DNA of 64,000 bases from the NCBI GenBank assembly GCA_022592435.1, contig JABYQS010000014.1, forward strand, positions 1 to 64,000. The letters are read 5' to 3'. Below the pieces are notes generated by a model. The model was not told where the DNA came from. It ran no database searches and saw only the letters and a list, made by a program, of their open reading frames with translations. The DNA comes from Cerioporus squamosus (Eukaryota; Basidiomycota; Agaricomycetes; Polyporales; Polyporaceae). Below are positions 34,848-46,358 of the stretch, piece by piece (the stretch's first letter is position 1; every line of letters starts with the position of its first letter). The position numbers and the translations under genes were made by a program.

Positions 34848-37800
34848 ATGGCCCACCGTCCTCGACCGCATGTCACCATTCCTCCCGGCGCAGCCCCTCC
34901 TTCCAACCCTTCCCTGTCGGCGCACGACCAGTCACTCTCGCCGATTAACCTCTGGGCAGATCGCCGCCACCCAATATATACCCCGTATACTCCTTCATCG
35001 CCGAACATACTCAGTTCGTCACATCCTGGTCCGCGGATTAGTCTCGATGTCCCTGGGCGACCGCCGAGCAGAGCAGCGAGCGCGTACGAGTATGAGACCT
35101 CTCGCTTGTCCTTCCCGGAGCCACAGTTGTACCGTTCGTCTTCCCAGCGTTCGTCCTCCCAGCGATCGCCCTACCGCTCCACCAGCACGAACTTCACCCA
35201 TCGAACGAGCTTGAGCGAGTCGGTACTCTCCCCGGACAGTTTGCTCACACCAACGCAGTATTCCATAAGCGGGGACTCGCGACCGCCATCTTTTGAGAAC
35301 ACGCCTGAGGTGTGGACTTCTATTAATCGCCCTGGTCATGTTAACCAACCACGAAGGTCTAGTCGATCAACAGGGACCTGTCATCCGAGCTCTCCGACCT
35401 AAGGTGTGTCCACTGCTTCGCAAACCTCTCCGAGCTCTTGCTCACCCGGTTCAGTATCGACTCTGAAGAGAACCTGCGGAAATTCCAACTCGGGGAACTC
35501 CCGGATGCTGAGTGGTACCGCCTAGTCCCGCCAGAGGCTCGCGATGTCCTCGACAGGAAGGAGGTCCAGCGACAATCTATCCTATTCGAGATCATCAAGT
35601 CGGAGAAGGATTATGTTGCTGACTTGGAGTTAGTCAAGGAGGTATGTCCGTCCACTCGTCCGTTGATAGTGCCCTTGCCTGTTCTGTGTATTCAAACGCA
35701 CGGATAGGTCTTCATAGATCCTCTCCTGAACACCCTCGCTGTGCCAAGCTCCCGCGTCAAGAACTTCATCCGCGAAGTGTTCTTCAACTTTGACGAAATC
35801 CTAACGCACCATCAGCGGATGCTCGCGGCGTTGTTCGATCGACAACGCGACCAATTCCCATTAGTGCAGAGTGTTGCTGATATCGTCCTCGACAGTACGC
35901 ATTCCGCGTTCGCAGATTATTCGTTAGCGTTATTAACTCTGTTCCTGCCTGTTCATCCAGACTGTCTGCTGTTCCGAGCAGGTTATGAAGAATATATCAA
36001 GCACTACCCCATAGCAGAGATGCGCCACCGTTCGGAGATGCGCCGGAATCCGAAGTACCAGTACCTCGTGCAGCAGTGCTCTCTAGACCCTCGCGTGCGC
36101 AAACGCGACATCATCACCTTCATCTCTAGACCGGTCACGCGTTTGCCTCGTCTGCAGCTGCTTCTCGACAACGCGAAGAAGTACACCGAGCCGGATCATC
36201 CAGACTCGGAAGCCATTCCGCTAATATTGGGCATCTTGAATGAGTTCATACGGAGCACGCAGCCGGGCATCGAGGCCGCCGAAGAGAAGGTCAAATTCTG
36301 GAGCTTGTGTGAGAGCTTGGTCTACCAGAAGGGGGAGATTATAGTATGTACTTCGTTCAATAGCGATCCCTTGGCTAACCGGCTCGTAGGATCTCGATTT
36401 GTATGACGATACGCGGTCATTGCAATACCAAGGTCGACTATCGAGGAAATACAAGTCCGAGATGAACTACCACTGGGCAGATCTGCATGTCGCTCTGCTT
36501 GATAACTATCGTCAGTACGCAATCGCTCGCACCCTGTCTTCGAGGAGACTGACATCCACTGAAGTGCTCTTGCTGAAGCCTGACGTACGGCCCAACGATG
36601 GTCGTCCAAGTCCATCCACACGACATCACGTAGTCTCACGTGTGAGCCTCTTCAGTCTACCTTCCCTGGTCGGCTCGTTCTGAAGCCTCCACATAGCCTA
36701 TACCCATCGACTACCTCCGCCTAGGCATGTTCGACGGCCCTCCAGAGAACCGAAAGGAGAAGGCGGAAGACGGCAGCCTTGGCCTTCTTGACCGCGTGCG
36801 CCCGAAGTATCGCCAGATGTTCCCTTTCACCATATATCATGCCTCATCCAAGATGAACCGCCGATATACCCTTTATGCGGCGAGCGAGCAGACACGGGAC
36901 CGCTGGCTTGCGGCCTTCAACACTACATTGGATATCCGCCGGTTCCGGCAAGAGGGCAACATGGTGCGTGCTGCCTAAGAGTGCCTGTATGCGCGTGAAT
37001 GCGAGTGTACTGACTGTCACTTGCAGTTCTTCGTGACGAATGTCCTCAATGACGGGTTCTTCAAGCAGGCGAGCTACTATACCCCTGGCAACTTCAATGG
37101 AGCGGGATCACATTTTACGGGCCGAGTTAATGCAGCCATCAAATTTTGTGAGTGCATATATGCTAGGAAGCCATTCTCATACGCTGAGTAAGGACTTTGC
37201 ACACCACTACAGACAGCGGTTCGCACAAGTTCGTTGCAGTCGCCTGCTCATCAGGAGTGTATATCGCGCAGAAGGGCGAGCCCGCCTTTCGCAAAGTGCT
37301 CAGCGTCTACAACCCGACGTGCCTCGTTGCGCTCCCTGCCGTGAACAAGTTCTTCGTCCTCCACGATCAGGGCTTGTACGCGTACTCGCTCGACCTCGTC
37401 GGGCGTGCCACGCTCGGCATAACGAGCACGCAGAACGCAGAGGCTTCGAAGGAGCGAATAGCCGGAGACGTGCTTTTCTTCCGTGCAGGGCGGGTCGGGA
37501 ACAGGGTTATGGGTCAGTTAGCAATGCAAGTCAATCGGATGCTCCTGCTGACCTTTCTACAGTGCTCTACGTTGCGAAGAGCTTCCTCCAGTATAACCTG
37601 TATGCGTTGGAGGTCGTGAACAACGCGGAGTTGAACATCAACCCAAGACGGAGCACGAACGGACTGTTCTCCTTCCGGGCGTTCGGCGAGCCCGTATCAA
37701 TACCGAAGGACCCCCTCGACATCATTACATTCAAGCATCGCATCGTCATATGCTCGGAAAAGGGGCTCTCCATCGTCGATCCCACAAAGTCCGTTCTAGT

Positions 37801-38490
37801 TCCCCGTTCACTTCTCTCCCTATATACTAGTCACTGACGTTGTGAGGCGGACCTGCAGCTTGAGCCTGAGCGCGAAGTCTACGATGATCCCTGACTTCAG
37901 CGATGCGGACGTCAACAACAACCTGCCGATGATGACGCTGAAGTCGCGTTGTGCGTCGTCGAAGCCGCTGGGGATCGTCCGCTGCGACGCTTCCGATGAA
38001 CTCTTGGTCATATATGACGGTGAGCATCTAGTCGTGCGAGTTCCTTCCCTTCAATACCTTGCCTCGTTTCCTCTAAGTTTATTCCAGCTCCAAATGGGAG
38101 GCTGAGTGTTATCGATTCACAGAGCTCGGATGCTACACGAACAAGTACGGTGTCCCGACCAGGTCCTCCGGGTACCTGCGCTGGGAGACGAAGGCGACCG
38201 CGTACTCCTGGCGCGGCGAGCACATCCTCCTCTTCTCGCCCGAGTTCATCGAGATCCGGACCGTGCAGACCGGCAAGCTCGTGCAGGTCATCGAGGGTGC
38301 GGACATCCGGCGCGTTGATGTCGGGCTGCTCACCTCCGAGAAGGACGCGACGACGCTAGTCGCGATGAAGGGACGTGAAGAGCAGGGCCTCGTCGTGGAC
38401 ACGCTCCAGGAGCTCGTCGAGACAACGGAGATCCGGACGACGCGCTCGAGCGAGGTGCCAGGGATGTTTGACGACTTCGAGGTGATGTAG
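34848..38490 (+). CDS. ROM2: Rho1 guanine-nucleotide exchange factor (DH-PH-CNH, Rom2-like)
   Basis: Activates Rho1 for cell-wall integrity signalling at the plasma membrane. Exon 1 is 34848-35309 (Ser-rich, TPYTPSSPN, SSSQRSSSQRS). A 53-base intron leads to exon 2 (35363-35641), with FSIDSEENLRKFQLGELPD and then the start of the DH domain (ILFEIIKSEKDYVADLELVKE). DH continues to about 36350 (YLVQQCSLDPRVRKRDIITF ... ISRPVTRLPRLQLLL). PH lies at about 36390-36963 (VSRPIPIDYLRLGMFDGPPE ... TRDRWLAAFNTTLD). The CNH domain starts near 37027 (FFVTNVLNDGFFK) and ends at 38490 (GYLRWETKATAYSWRGEHIL). No DEP domain is visible in the short N-terminus, unlike yeast Rom2. Several donors are GTCAGT/GTCCGT types. 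Exact exon ends between 35890 and 36000 are uncertain because the frame stays open across a possible intron. Confidence 0.88.
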
Positions 38491-38884
38491 CTCGGTTAAC
38501 ATGGCGCATAAGTAGGATACATCGTACGGACAGGGTGATATTGTTGGATGGGAAGAAGAAGTGCTCACTGTGTATCGGATGGAGTGTATCGTGTATCTTA
38601 TGGTTACTTTAGACTAATGGACCGCAGCACGCTGTATTGTAGCCACAGAAACCCAGATATATTCCCAAGATCCCGACGCCGCGAAGTGAACACAGAGAAA
38701 ACTCGCCCAAGACAATAGATATAGCAATAATGAGGAAGTGCGTGGTACAGCATTCGGATGGCGTCGTCAACAAATACATGTTCTCTACTGGAGAAGTACT
38801 AGTCTGAAGCGCGTGGTCTGCGGGTATGGTTCTCGAAGAACGGGGTATACTTGCGCTACACATCGAATGGTCGCTGGGGTGCAC
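38491..38884. other. Convergent intergenic region
   Basis: Short AT-richer spacer between the Rho GEF stop and the 3' end of the lactonase-like gene. No gene or repeat seen. Confidence 0.4.
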
Positions 38885-40488
38885 TCAGGGAGTGAACGTC
38901 GTCAAGCCCTGGAGGTTGTTGGCATCTGTGTACGAGTATGTGAGTCGGTACCGTAGACTTGGACCCCGATGTGGAGCAACGTACGCACTGATGGTGATGC
39001 CCGCAGCCTTGGTGGGGCCTACGATGTTGAGCGCAGTTTGCCTCAGCGCGAGGCCAGGAGAGTCAATGGAGAGAACATCGATAGACGTCGCGTTCGCAGC
39101 CAAGACATAGATGAAGCTGGACGTGTTTGGTCAGCACTTGCTGGTGAGAGGGTCCTACCAGGAATAGAGAAATCAATACTTACTCCTTGCCGTTGACGGT
39201 GGCAATGTCGAGGTCGAGCAGAGCAGATCCAGGAGTCAACGGATATCCCTGCGAGACGCATGATCGGTTAGCCTCCATGAGGTGCAGCGCCAGCAAGTGT
39301 ACACAACACCTACCGCGACGATTGAGCCCTTCAGGTTGTCATCGACGTGGACCTCCGTGACAATGGCCGTGCCAATATCGGTCAAGTAGAAGTTCCCCGT
39401 CGCCTGGCTGTGCGTCGCCCAGCATGTCGCGACCTGCCCGTCGATCTTGACCGCCGAGCTCTTGCTGTTGTCCTTGAGGTTGACGATGTCGAATCCGATA
39501 CCCGCGTCCGTCGCAAGGACCGCGTTCTTGCCAGGAATCACGCTCATGCCGAACGGCAGGAGGCCGCCCTTGGCAGGCGCGACCTTCTTGAAGTCAGCGG
39601 TGAGCGAGCCGTCCCCGTTGACATCCCAGACCGCGAAGAACCCGGCCTTGTCCGGGGTGCCCTTGACGGACGCAATGAGTTGCTTGTCGTCCTCGCTGAA
39701 GACGATGTGGCTCGCGGTGCTCGCGGGCCCCGCGGGTGGCGTCGACGTCTGGAGGTCGTTGGTAAGCAGTCGTAGCGAGTTGTCGATTGCAACGGGCCCG
39801 AGCTTCTGGTCGATGTTGTAGCAGTTCACACCGTTCACGTGCCCACCGTTAAGCACACAGAACTGGGTGCCCTTGCTGTTGAACGCGATGGAGATGGGGA
39901 ACTCGCCCTCAGAGGACACGACGTCGCCTAGAGGCTTGAGGTCCGTGGGCTCCTTCGGGTTGATCGAGAATAATGCGACGGTGTTGGAGCCAGCCTGTGC
40001 GAATGCGGAGGTTAGCCTATTTCGAGAATATGATGATGTGCGTGCACTGACGTTGACGGCTGCCAGGACCTTGCCCGCCTTGGACGCCTTCACGGCGCCT
40101 TGGGAGAAGAGCGCATCGGGACCGTCAGATTTGCCATGGGACCCACGGCCACCGGTTTCGATTGCGTTGTCGAGGTTCTGCAACAATCATGAGGGATGGA
40201 TGCTAAGTAGTGTCAGGGAACTTACCAAGCTACCGTCAGCATTGATGCTTGCAGCGATGATGCGATTGACATCCGGTTCGTTAGTAAGGACTGAAGATAG
40301 TGTTCAGCAATTGCAAGCATCCGTGGACGAACGATCCTTGGCTCACAGTAGACAGCCCCAGAAGCATCAAAGCGGGTCTTGCCCATTGCCTTTATGGTCC
40401 CAGTGCCTGCACGCGGTGCGAGAGGAGCAGCAGACACGAGGGAGACGGCGGCAAGGACAGTGGTGAGGAGCGTGGCAGAGCACTTCAT
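38885..40488 (-). CDS. Secreted lactonase/3-carboxymuconate-cyclase-like beta-propeller protein
   Basis: Seven exons (40488-40347, 40290-40226, 40177-40052, 39994-39314, 39248-39184, 39116-38989, 38925-38885), 415 residues. A signal peptide is clear: MKCSATLLTTVLAAVSLVSA, then APLAPRAG. Repeating blades follow (YFLTNEPDVNRIIAAS; VALFSINPKEPTDLKPLGD; HIVFSEDDKQLIASVKGTPD; FYLTDIGTAIVTEVHVD; FIYVLAANATSIDVLSID), typical of the seven-bladed 6-phosphogluconolactonase/carboxymuconate cyclase-like family. GAVKASKAGKVLAAVN separates early blades. Secretion argues against a role in cytosolic catabolism; the substrate is unknown. Intron 3 starts with GTCAGT. The Met at 40488 begins the signal peptide directly. 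Confidence 0.86.
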
Positions 40489-42421
40489 CTTGACTAGTCG
40501 GATTAGTAGAGGATACGGTCGTGAACGAGTGTGGAGCCGAGCGAACGTGTGCGTCGTGAACGGGAAGAAAAGAAAGAAAGTAGTGGCAAGATGAAGTGAG
40601 CACAGCTCCGGCAGGGAGAGAAGGAGAAGGAACCAGCAGCTCCGCGCACCCAGGCGGCGAAAGGGAAAAGAAGAACAAAGAAGCGAGGGGCGGTCGGAAA
40701 CTGGACAGACGGTCCGCGGCCGACTGCACATCCCTTTTATCCCCGTTCGCATACTCATGGACCAATGCCCGCACCTAGTCCCTCAGTCCATCGTTCTGAT
40801 GGAGAGGACACACCTCCCATGAGCGGCATCAACCCCTGGCGTCGGCGCTTCCCAACGGCTTGGTCGCCTCGGACGCCAGTGCTATGTTGCAATGGATGCC
40901 GAAGGGCGGTGAAGAAAGGCAGTCGCATCCAGGTCGCATCAACCGTCAACGAGCCCTGGGCGCTGCTGACCACACGACCACAGCGTCTGGGGCCGACCAG
41001 TGTGCTGCCAGGTGCTGCCCTCGTAGATACTGCTGGAGTCCAAGAGAGTGTTGACGCGAGATATGGCTAGATCATGTCAAGGATCTGTGACATTCTTGCA
41101 CTTACAATCGTCAATACAGACAACACAGAGGGCAGAGGGAGGGAGTCTGTCCCGGCGCACCTCTCTGCACAACACAACCTCTGCCGAATCATCCGGCCGT
41201 CGGGGTCCCGGGGAATGATGTTTGTCGCCGACGGAGATGTATCAAGCTTTGCGGCCGAAAGCTATCATGCCATCCCGACGACACTGGACGAGGTAAAACC
41301 GGGAGCCCTTTCTCCTCTCGGACAAACAAAACCACGTTATACAGCCTGGTGCTCGGTAGTCAGAGACGGTATCCAGCCAACGAATATGGAAAAGAGCAAC
41401 GAGTTTACCCTTTACTTGCCGGTGCGAGTTGACGGGCTACCACGAGCAGGTTGGGAACGAGCATGCTCGCGTCCACTCCCAGGACCCAGATACAGACGCG
41501 TAACCCACGACCGTATGATGGCAAGACCGCCCTGGGGAATGCCGCCCTTGTCCGCCGCGGCGCGGCACGACTGACACCAAGTCATCCAGGAGCTCGAACT
41601 GATTGCGATCCCATCTCGGGCGCCGCAGGGTTGTTGGACGGATTTCCTCGTCCACGGAGCATAGCTTCTGTCGTCTGAACTCCGCAGACGTCTCCGAGTA
41701 CCTGAGAACGAGGTACTTGGTATGCCCCTACCGGGGAATTGGACTAGAAGCCACGCCATTAGCGCAATTGAGCTCCTCCGGCTTGTTGTAACATACCCGG
41801 GCCCTCTCCGTCGAGCGACTGTGACCCTCGACGCCATCAGCGCAACTCTTCAGCACTGCCCCCCGCACGAAATGCACACAATGAACGTCAAGCGAGACTG
41901 GCCGGCGTAGATGTTCGGTTCGACCGTGCCTCGAACGGATTGCAAGACACGGAGGTCCATGGTCCATCACGGCCAGCAGTTGGCTGATCGTGGGCGCTGA
42001 AAGCGACCGCTTCGTCCTGTCGAGCTTTCTTCCACATGTCTGCAGCCTGACCAGAACGCGGTTGGATACGGCTACCTTGTGAGCCATCTTGTACGAGAGC
42101 GAAAGCAGTGAGCCGGAAGAACAGGATCGATACGTCCTCGAGATCATAGCGGCTGATCGACGTGATGACGGCAACCGCCCATTCTTCGTATAAGCTGCGA
42201 AAGGCCCGTATCGGCAAGGTGAACTAGCACTTTTCAAGCAACTCAGGATCACGGATACTCGTCATCAACACACAATAATGATATCGATACTTCGCTCAGC
42301 GTACAGCTTGGTTTTGAGATAAATGTTGTCTCCTATAGAGGCAGGTAATTAGACAGGCAACAAGGGATACCGATACAACTGTGCTTCACCTGGTCACTTC
42401 TACAGCCTGTTATAACGACAT
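40489..42421. other. Long intergenic region
   Basis: About 1.9 kb. The left 300 bases are the promoter and leader of the lactonase-like gene. A plus-strand frame of 166 codons at 41074-41574 and minus-strand frames at 41412-42252 have no motifs, no splice sites that lengthen them and no low-complexity pattern, so no gene is called. Confidence 0.4.
40733..40740 (-). promoter_or_regulatory. Possible TATA-like element of the lactonase-like gene
   Basis: On the minus strand the sequence reads GGGATAAAAGGGA, about 245 bases upstream of the start codon and followed by a pyrimidine-rich leader. The match is partial. Confidence 0.3.
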
Positions 42422-43891
42422 CTATTCAGTGGGGAAGACGAGGCATGTGCCTTCGTCACCTGCACTGACGACCACACCGCCTCCAAGACCAAGTGCCGCT
42501 GCGAGGACGGCTCCGGTGTGGCCCTTGTGTTCCCGCACGAGCGTTCCCGTGCGAGCGTCCCATGTGCGCAGCGTCTTGTCGGCGGACGCTGAGACTATGA
42601 GATGCCCCTTGGGTGCAGGGAGACGGTGCAAGGAGGTAACAGCGTCCTAGAGAAGCACCAGGTCAGCCCACAACCGATACTAGTATAACGTTCGCAGAAC
42701 ACACCTTGTGTTCGAGGGTCGCACGCAGCCTCATTGTACTCAAATCCCAGATACACGCCTTTCCATCCGTCGCGCCGGTAACCACCACACCGCCAGACGC
42801 AGCAGAAGCGCCGCCTGGCGCGAGCTCGACGAATTCCACAGCCTCAACGCTCTCGCCCTCTTGGTGGCCAGCGAGCGCGCCAACAACCTCGCCCTTGCTC
42901 AGGCTGACCACACGTACGCCACCAGACGCTCCACCTACGACTGCGAGTGTAGACGCGGGGTTGACTGCGAGGGAGGTAATGCCGTCAAGCGCGAAGCGTG
43001 CGTCAGTTGGAGTGAGCTTGAAGACCGGTGACGGCGAGCGCGGGTCCCAGAAGAGCAGGGTGCCCTCCGCGTCTGCTGTTATGATGCGCTTGCCGTCCGG
43101 TGTGAAGTCACCACATTGTACGGGACCAGTGTGGCCTGCGAACACCTGCATGGTGTTACCGGACGGTACTGCGCGGAGGCGAATGAGACTGGCATTCCAA
43201 TTCCTAAATGTAAAGACTTACGCTGCCATAGCCATACTGTCATGTCGTTTGAACCCGCGAGGAGGACGGCACCCTTGGGATGCCATCGCAACCACTAAGT
43301 AGCCTTATTAGTCGACAACAGCAGCTGGGCCAGCGATCAAAAGCTCACCATGACCTCATCGGGACCGGTCAGCTCCGTTATGAACTCCCACTTGTCGTAG
43401 TTGTCCTTGCCGACTCTCCTCCATATCCTCACCTTCCCGTCCATGCCGCCCGTCGCGAGGAACTCCCCATCCGAGCTGAACGCCACTGAGACCACGCTGT
43501 CCGTGTGCCCGGTGAGCTTCACGACCACATTGCCCGTCGTCAGGTCCCAGATATAACCCAGGTCGTCTTCGCCGCCCGACGCGGCAAGCGGAGCAGTGGG
43601 ATGTGTGCAGATCGCGAAGACAGAGCCTTGGTGAATCGGGAAGTGTTGCATCGAGTTATCCTCCCATATGACCGTGCCCATAGGTGGGAGCTCAAAGGGA
43701 GGTCCCTCCTGTCCTTCGTGTCCATCGTGTTCTTCGTGCCCCATGGGTACCTCATCGTCCTCATCCATGGGCATGTCGCCGTCGTCCGCAACCTCGACGA
43801 GCACGTCGTTCGGGTCAAGGAACTCCTCCTCGCCCTCTCCTCCCCCTTCGCCCTCCTCAAAGTGGACATCCTCCGCGCGTTCCGCCGCCAT
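42422..43891 (-). CDS. SQT1: WD40 protein Sqt1/AAMP, ribosome assembly chaperone
   Basis: Four exons (43891-43349, 43294-43222, 43168-42705, 42646-42422), 434 residues. An acidic N-terminus (EEGEGGGEGEEEFLDPNDVL, VADDGDMPMDEDDE) precedes a WD40 propeller: VFAICTHPTAPLAASGGEDD-LGYIWDL; VSVAFSSDGEFLATGGMDG-KVRIW; LRWHPKGAVLLAGSNDMTVWLW; GDFTPDGKRIITADAEGTLLFWD; VVTGATDGKACIWDL; and the last blade LIVSASADKTLRTWD. This order and the acidic leader match yeast Sqt1 (dedicated chaperone of Rpl10/uL16, late 60S assembly) and animal AAMP. Cytosolic. The start Met follows a TATA box by about 70 bases. Confidence 0.88.
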
Positions 43892-43960
43892 GCTGAGCTT
43901 CCCAGACAGAATTAGAGAGATGTGAGTGTTGTTGTGTGCGGGCTGCTTGACCCTCCGGAG

Positions 43961-43967
43961 CTTTATA
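43961..43967 (-). promoter_or_regulatory. TATA box of the SQT1-like gene
   Basis: The minus strand reads GTTATAAAGC, containing TATAAAG, about 70 bases before the start codon at 43891, a normal distance for a short leader. Confidence 0.5.
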
Positions 43968-44721
43968 ACAAGAAAAGACCGCAGGAAGGCGCGAAGAGCT
44001 GAGTAAACGCAGCAGCTGCTTGGTGAGCCACTGACAAAATCTCGCGAAATCCTCGATCGGGATCTCCGGGCGCATTAGGCGCTCACATCCGGTCCCGCAG
44101 GAGGAGAGTCTGTCTCAGAGCACTCATAGCAGTATTCACTCTGAGTCTCCGATCTCACCTCATGCTGACTATATTCTCTGTAGGTACGTGCGTCGCCGAG
44201 TTCTATGTACTCGGGTAGAACGGATATTCTGATATCTTGTGCCCTCCAGTCTCGTCCACGTGATCGTGTGCTGGGAACAGGAGGAGGCACCAGTGTGGCA
44301 CCCTGCGTGGCACACGGGCGGAAGTAGTATGCCTTCGCGATTTGATGTGCCGCTAGGACCGCCTCAAGGCCTCTTACGAACGTCATCTACGCCGCCAAAA
44401 CCTCGCCTCAGCGTCTGCGAGATTCCGCCATGGTCCTTCCAGGTCTGGCGGTTTATCTGATGCCTGCACGAGGCCTCTCTTGTCTGAACCGTGCACGGAA
44501 ACGTGTTCACCTAGATTGTCCTAGTCGGCAGCTCGATGGCTCGATGGCAATCGTGGACCATCAGAGCCCAGAAGTTTTGGACCACCCACAGTCGATGGCA
44601 GAACCAGAACCGGGGGCGAAGCGCGACAACCAACCGCACGACGATAGAGAGGATGATGTGCGAACATTCTACCGTATCGGACAGCCTCGTCCCTGCAGCC
44701 CACAGCTGACCAGCACGGATC

Positions 44722-44728
44722 TATATAG
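44722..44728 (+). promoter_or_regulatory. Possible TATA box of the TDP2-like gene
   Basis: CTATATAGC lies about 140 bases before the start codon at 44864. Confidence 0.35.
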
Positions 44729-44863
44729 CTCGAACCCGCTACGGCGGATCCTCCGCAGGCCTCCCAACCCCACGCTTCATGTTCCCTTCCATCGCCCGCC
44801 CTATCTCCTACCGGTTCTTCCTCCGACTCCCCTGACGGCTCCGACTCCGACGACTACTACGAC

Positions 44864-45772
44864 ATGACCGAAGACATCTTGCGTCCCTTACGCATTAAGG
44901 GATACTCCCCCGAAGAGGGCCGGTGGACTACCAAGTACCCGTCCTCCAACACACCCGTGTTCACCCTCCGCATCATCTCATGGAACGTCGACTTCATGGC
45001 CCCCGATCCTGCAGGCAGAATGGCCCGCATACTGGATCACCTGCAGGAATGGGTTCTCACGTACTGTCCAAAACCGTCTTGCATCTTGCTGCAAGAACTT
45101 ACCGAGGAGAGCTTCGAGGCGCTCCTCCGGAGTGATTGGGTGCAAGAGCACTTCGTGGTTACGCCGCCCAACACGAAGCGATGGCGTACCTCGTACGGCC
45201 TCGCGACCCTCGTCTCTCGCCACGCTCGTGTGCGTAACGCACAGATGCTCCAGTTCCATCGCACAACCATGGGGCGGGGAGCCCTCTTCGTCGATATCGA
45301 GATGTTCGTCCCGGGCTCCATGGGCGAGACCCGCGTTGTCCGCATCGCCAACACACATCTCGAGTCACTCCCGGAAGGCGAACGGTCCCGCCCCGCCCAG
45401 CTCTGCGCCATCGCGGACTTGCTGCGCGACAAGGCGGTCACGGGGGGAGGGTTGGTCGGTGGCGACATGAATATGATTGGGCCTGCCGATCAGGACATTC
45501 ATGTTCGCGCAGGGCTCATCGACGGGTGCGCGAACGAAACTCCCGCGGACTACACGTGGGGCTGGCAGCCGCGGACACGGTTCCCTCCCGGGCGACTAGA
45601 TAGGATCTTCTTCCGCGGGGATCGTATCCAGTGGAGCCCCGTTCAGGTGATTGGGAGAGGGGTTAAAACGCGCGACACTGAACAGTGGGTGAGCGACCAC
45701 TTTGGACTTGTAGCGACCGTCGAGTTGGTTGCGGCAACTAAAAACACTTGTGCTGTATGTACTAGGCACTAG
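44864..45772 (+). CDS. Endonuclease/exonuclease/phosphatase-fold protein, TDP2-like
   Basis: An intronless frame of 302 residues. The motifs of the EEP metal-dependent phosphoesterase fold occur in order: ISWNVDF (N41), LLQELTEES (metal-binding Glu), RIANTHLES, GGDMNMI (Asp and Asn), RLDRIFF, and the terminal WVSDHFGL (catalytic Asp-His). The THLES motif and the SDH-x-GL ending resemble tyrosyl-DNA phosphodiesterase 2, which removes 5'-phosphotyrosyl topoisomerase II adducts. Related fungal EEP proteins with other substrates cannot be excluded. No signal peptide. It is the only sizeable intron-free gene in the window besides the retroelement frame. The C-terminal 15 residues (KNTCAVCTRH) are poorly constrained. 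Confidence 0.8.
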   Translation: MTEDILRPLRIKGYSPEEGRWTTKYPSSNTPVFTLRIISWNVDFMAPDPAGRMARILDHLQEWVLTYCPKPSCILLQELTEESFEALLRSDWVQEHFVVTPPNTKRWRTSYGLATLVSRHARVRNAQMLQFHRTTMGRGALFVDIEMFVPGSMGETRVVRIANTHLESLPEGERSRPAQLCAIADLLRDKAVTGGGLVGGDMNMIGPADQDIHVRAGLIDGCANETPADYTWGWQPRTRFPPGRLDRIFFRGDRIQWSPVQVIGRGVKTRDTEQWVSDHFGLVATVELVAATKNTCAVCTRH

Positions 45773-46358
45773 GCTCTTCGCTCTTACTTGTATCTGCTCT
45801 CGTGCTTGCTCTGTGTATGCTTCGCTCTGTGATTCGTATCGTACAGATTCGTATTTGTACTGTCAAGATCTCGAGACTACCTTCACTCCCGGTCGCTTGA
45901 TATCTCTCCATACCTGCCATCTTCCCTCATTAATCTGAGCTTTCCCCTTCTATGGCCTCTGCAGTAGTCATCCTCATGCTCCGTCGCAGGAGTCGTCGCT
46001 CCTGTCTTGAACTACGTGACCTGCCTATTTCGGGCGCGCTCGCGAGGACCTGTCGACGAAGCGAGCGCTGTCGCCACCTTGGTCCTTTACCACGACCTGC
46101 GTTTACCGCAGCACCGTTATGACCATCGTTCGCGCCCTTCATCTTGCTGCAGGACTCATGTGACCAAGTCTCGACCTAGTGGCGCGCTCAGCGCTGCACA
46201 AAGGCCTTGCGGCGTGGCCTGTGAGCAGCGCGGTAAGCTGCAGCTGCAGAGCTTGCCACAGCTCCGTCGCCACCACAGCCCTGGCTTTGACTTAAAGCCA
46301 GCCGCACTCGTACAGCTCTCCCTCCCCCGGACATCAAACTCTACTACATTCCCTACTC
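45773..46358. other. Intergenic; RdRP promoter
   Basis: About 590 bases with no motif-bearing frame. A pyrimidine-rich stretch precedes the RdRP start. Confidence 0.4.

Larger units (their letters stand above)
43892..44863. other. Divergent intergenic region
   Basis: Promoter region between the Sqt1-like gene and the TDP2-like gene, with one TATA-type element at each end. Frames such as 44430-44867 lack motifs. Confidence 0.4.

Noticed and set aside
41074..41574. 166-codon plus-strand frame in the long intergenic region
   Set aside because: No motif, no extending splice sites and no sign of a folded protein.
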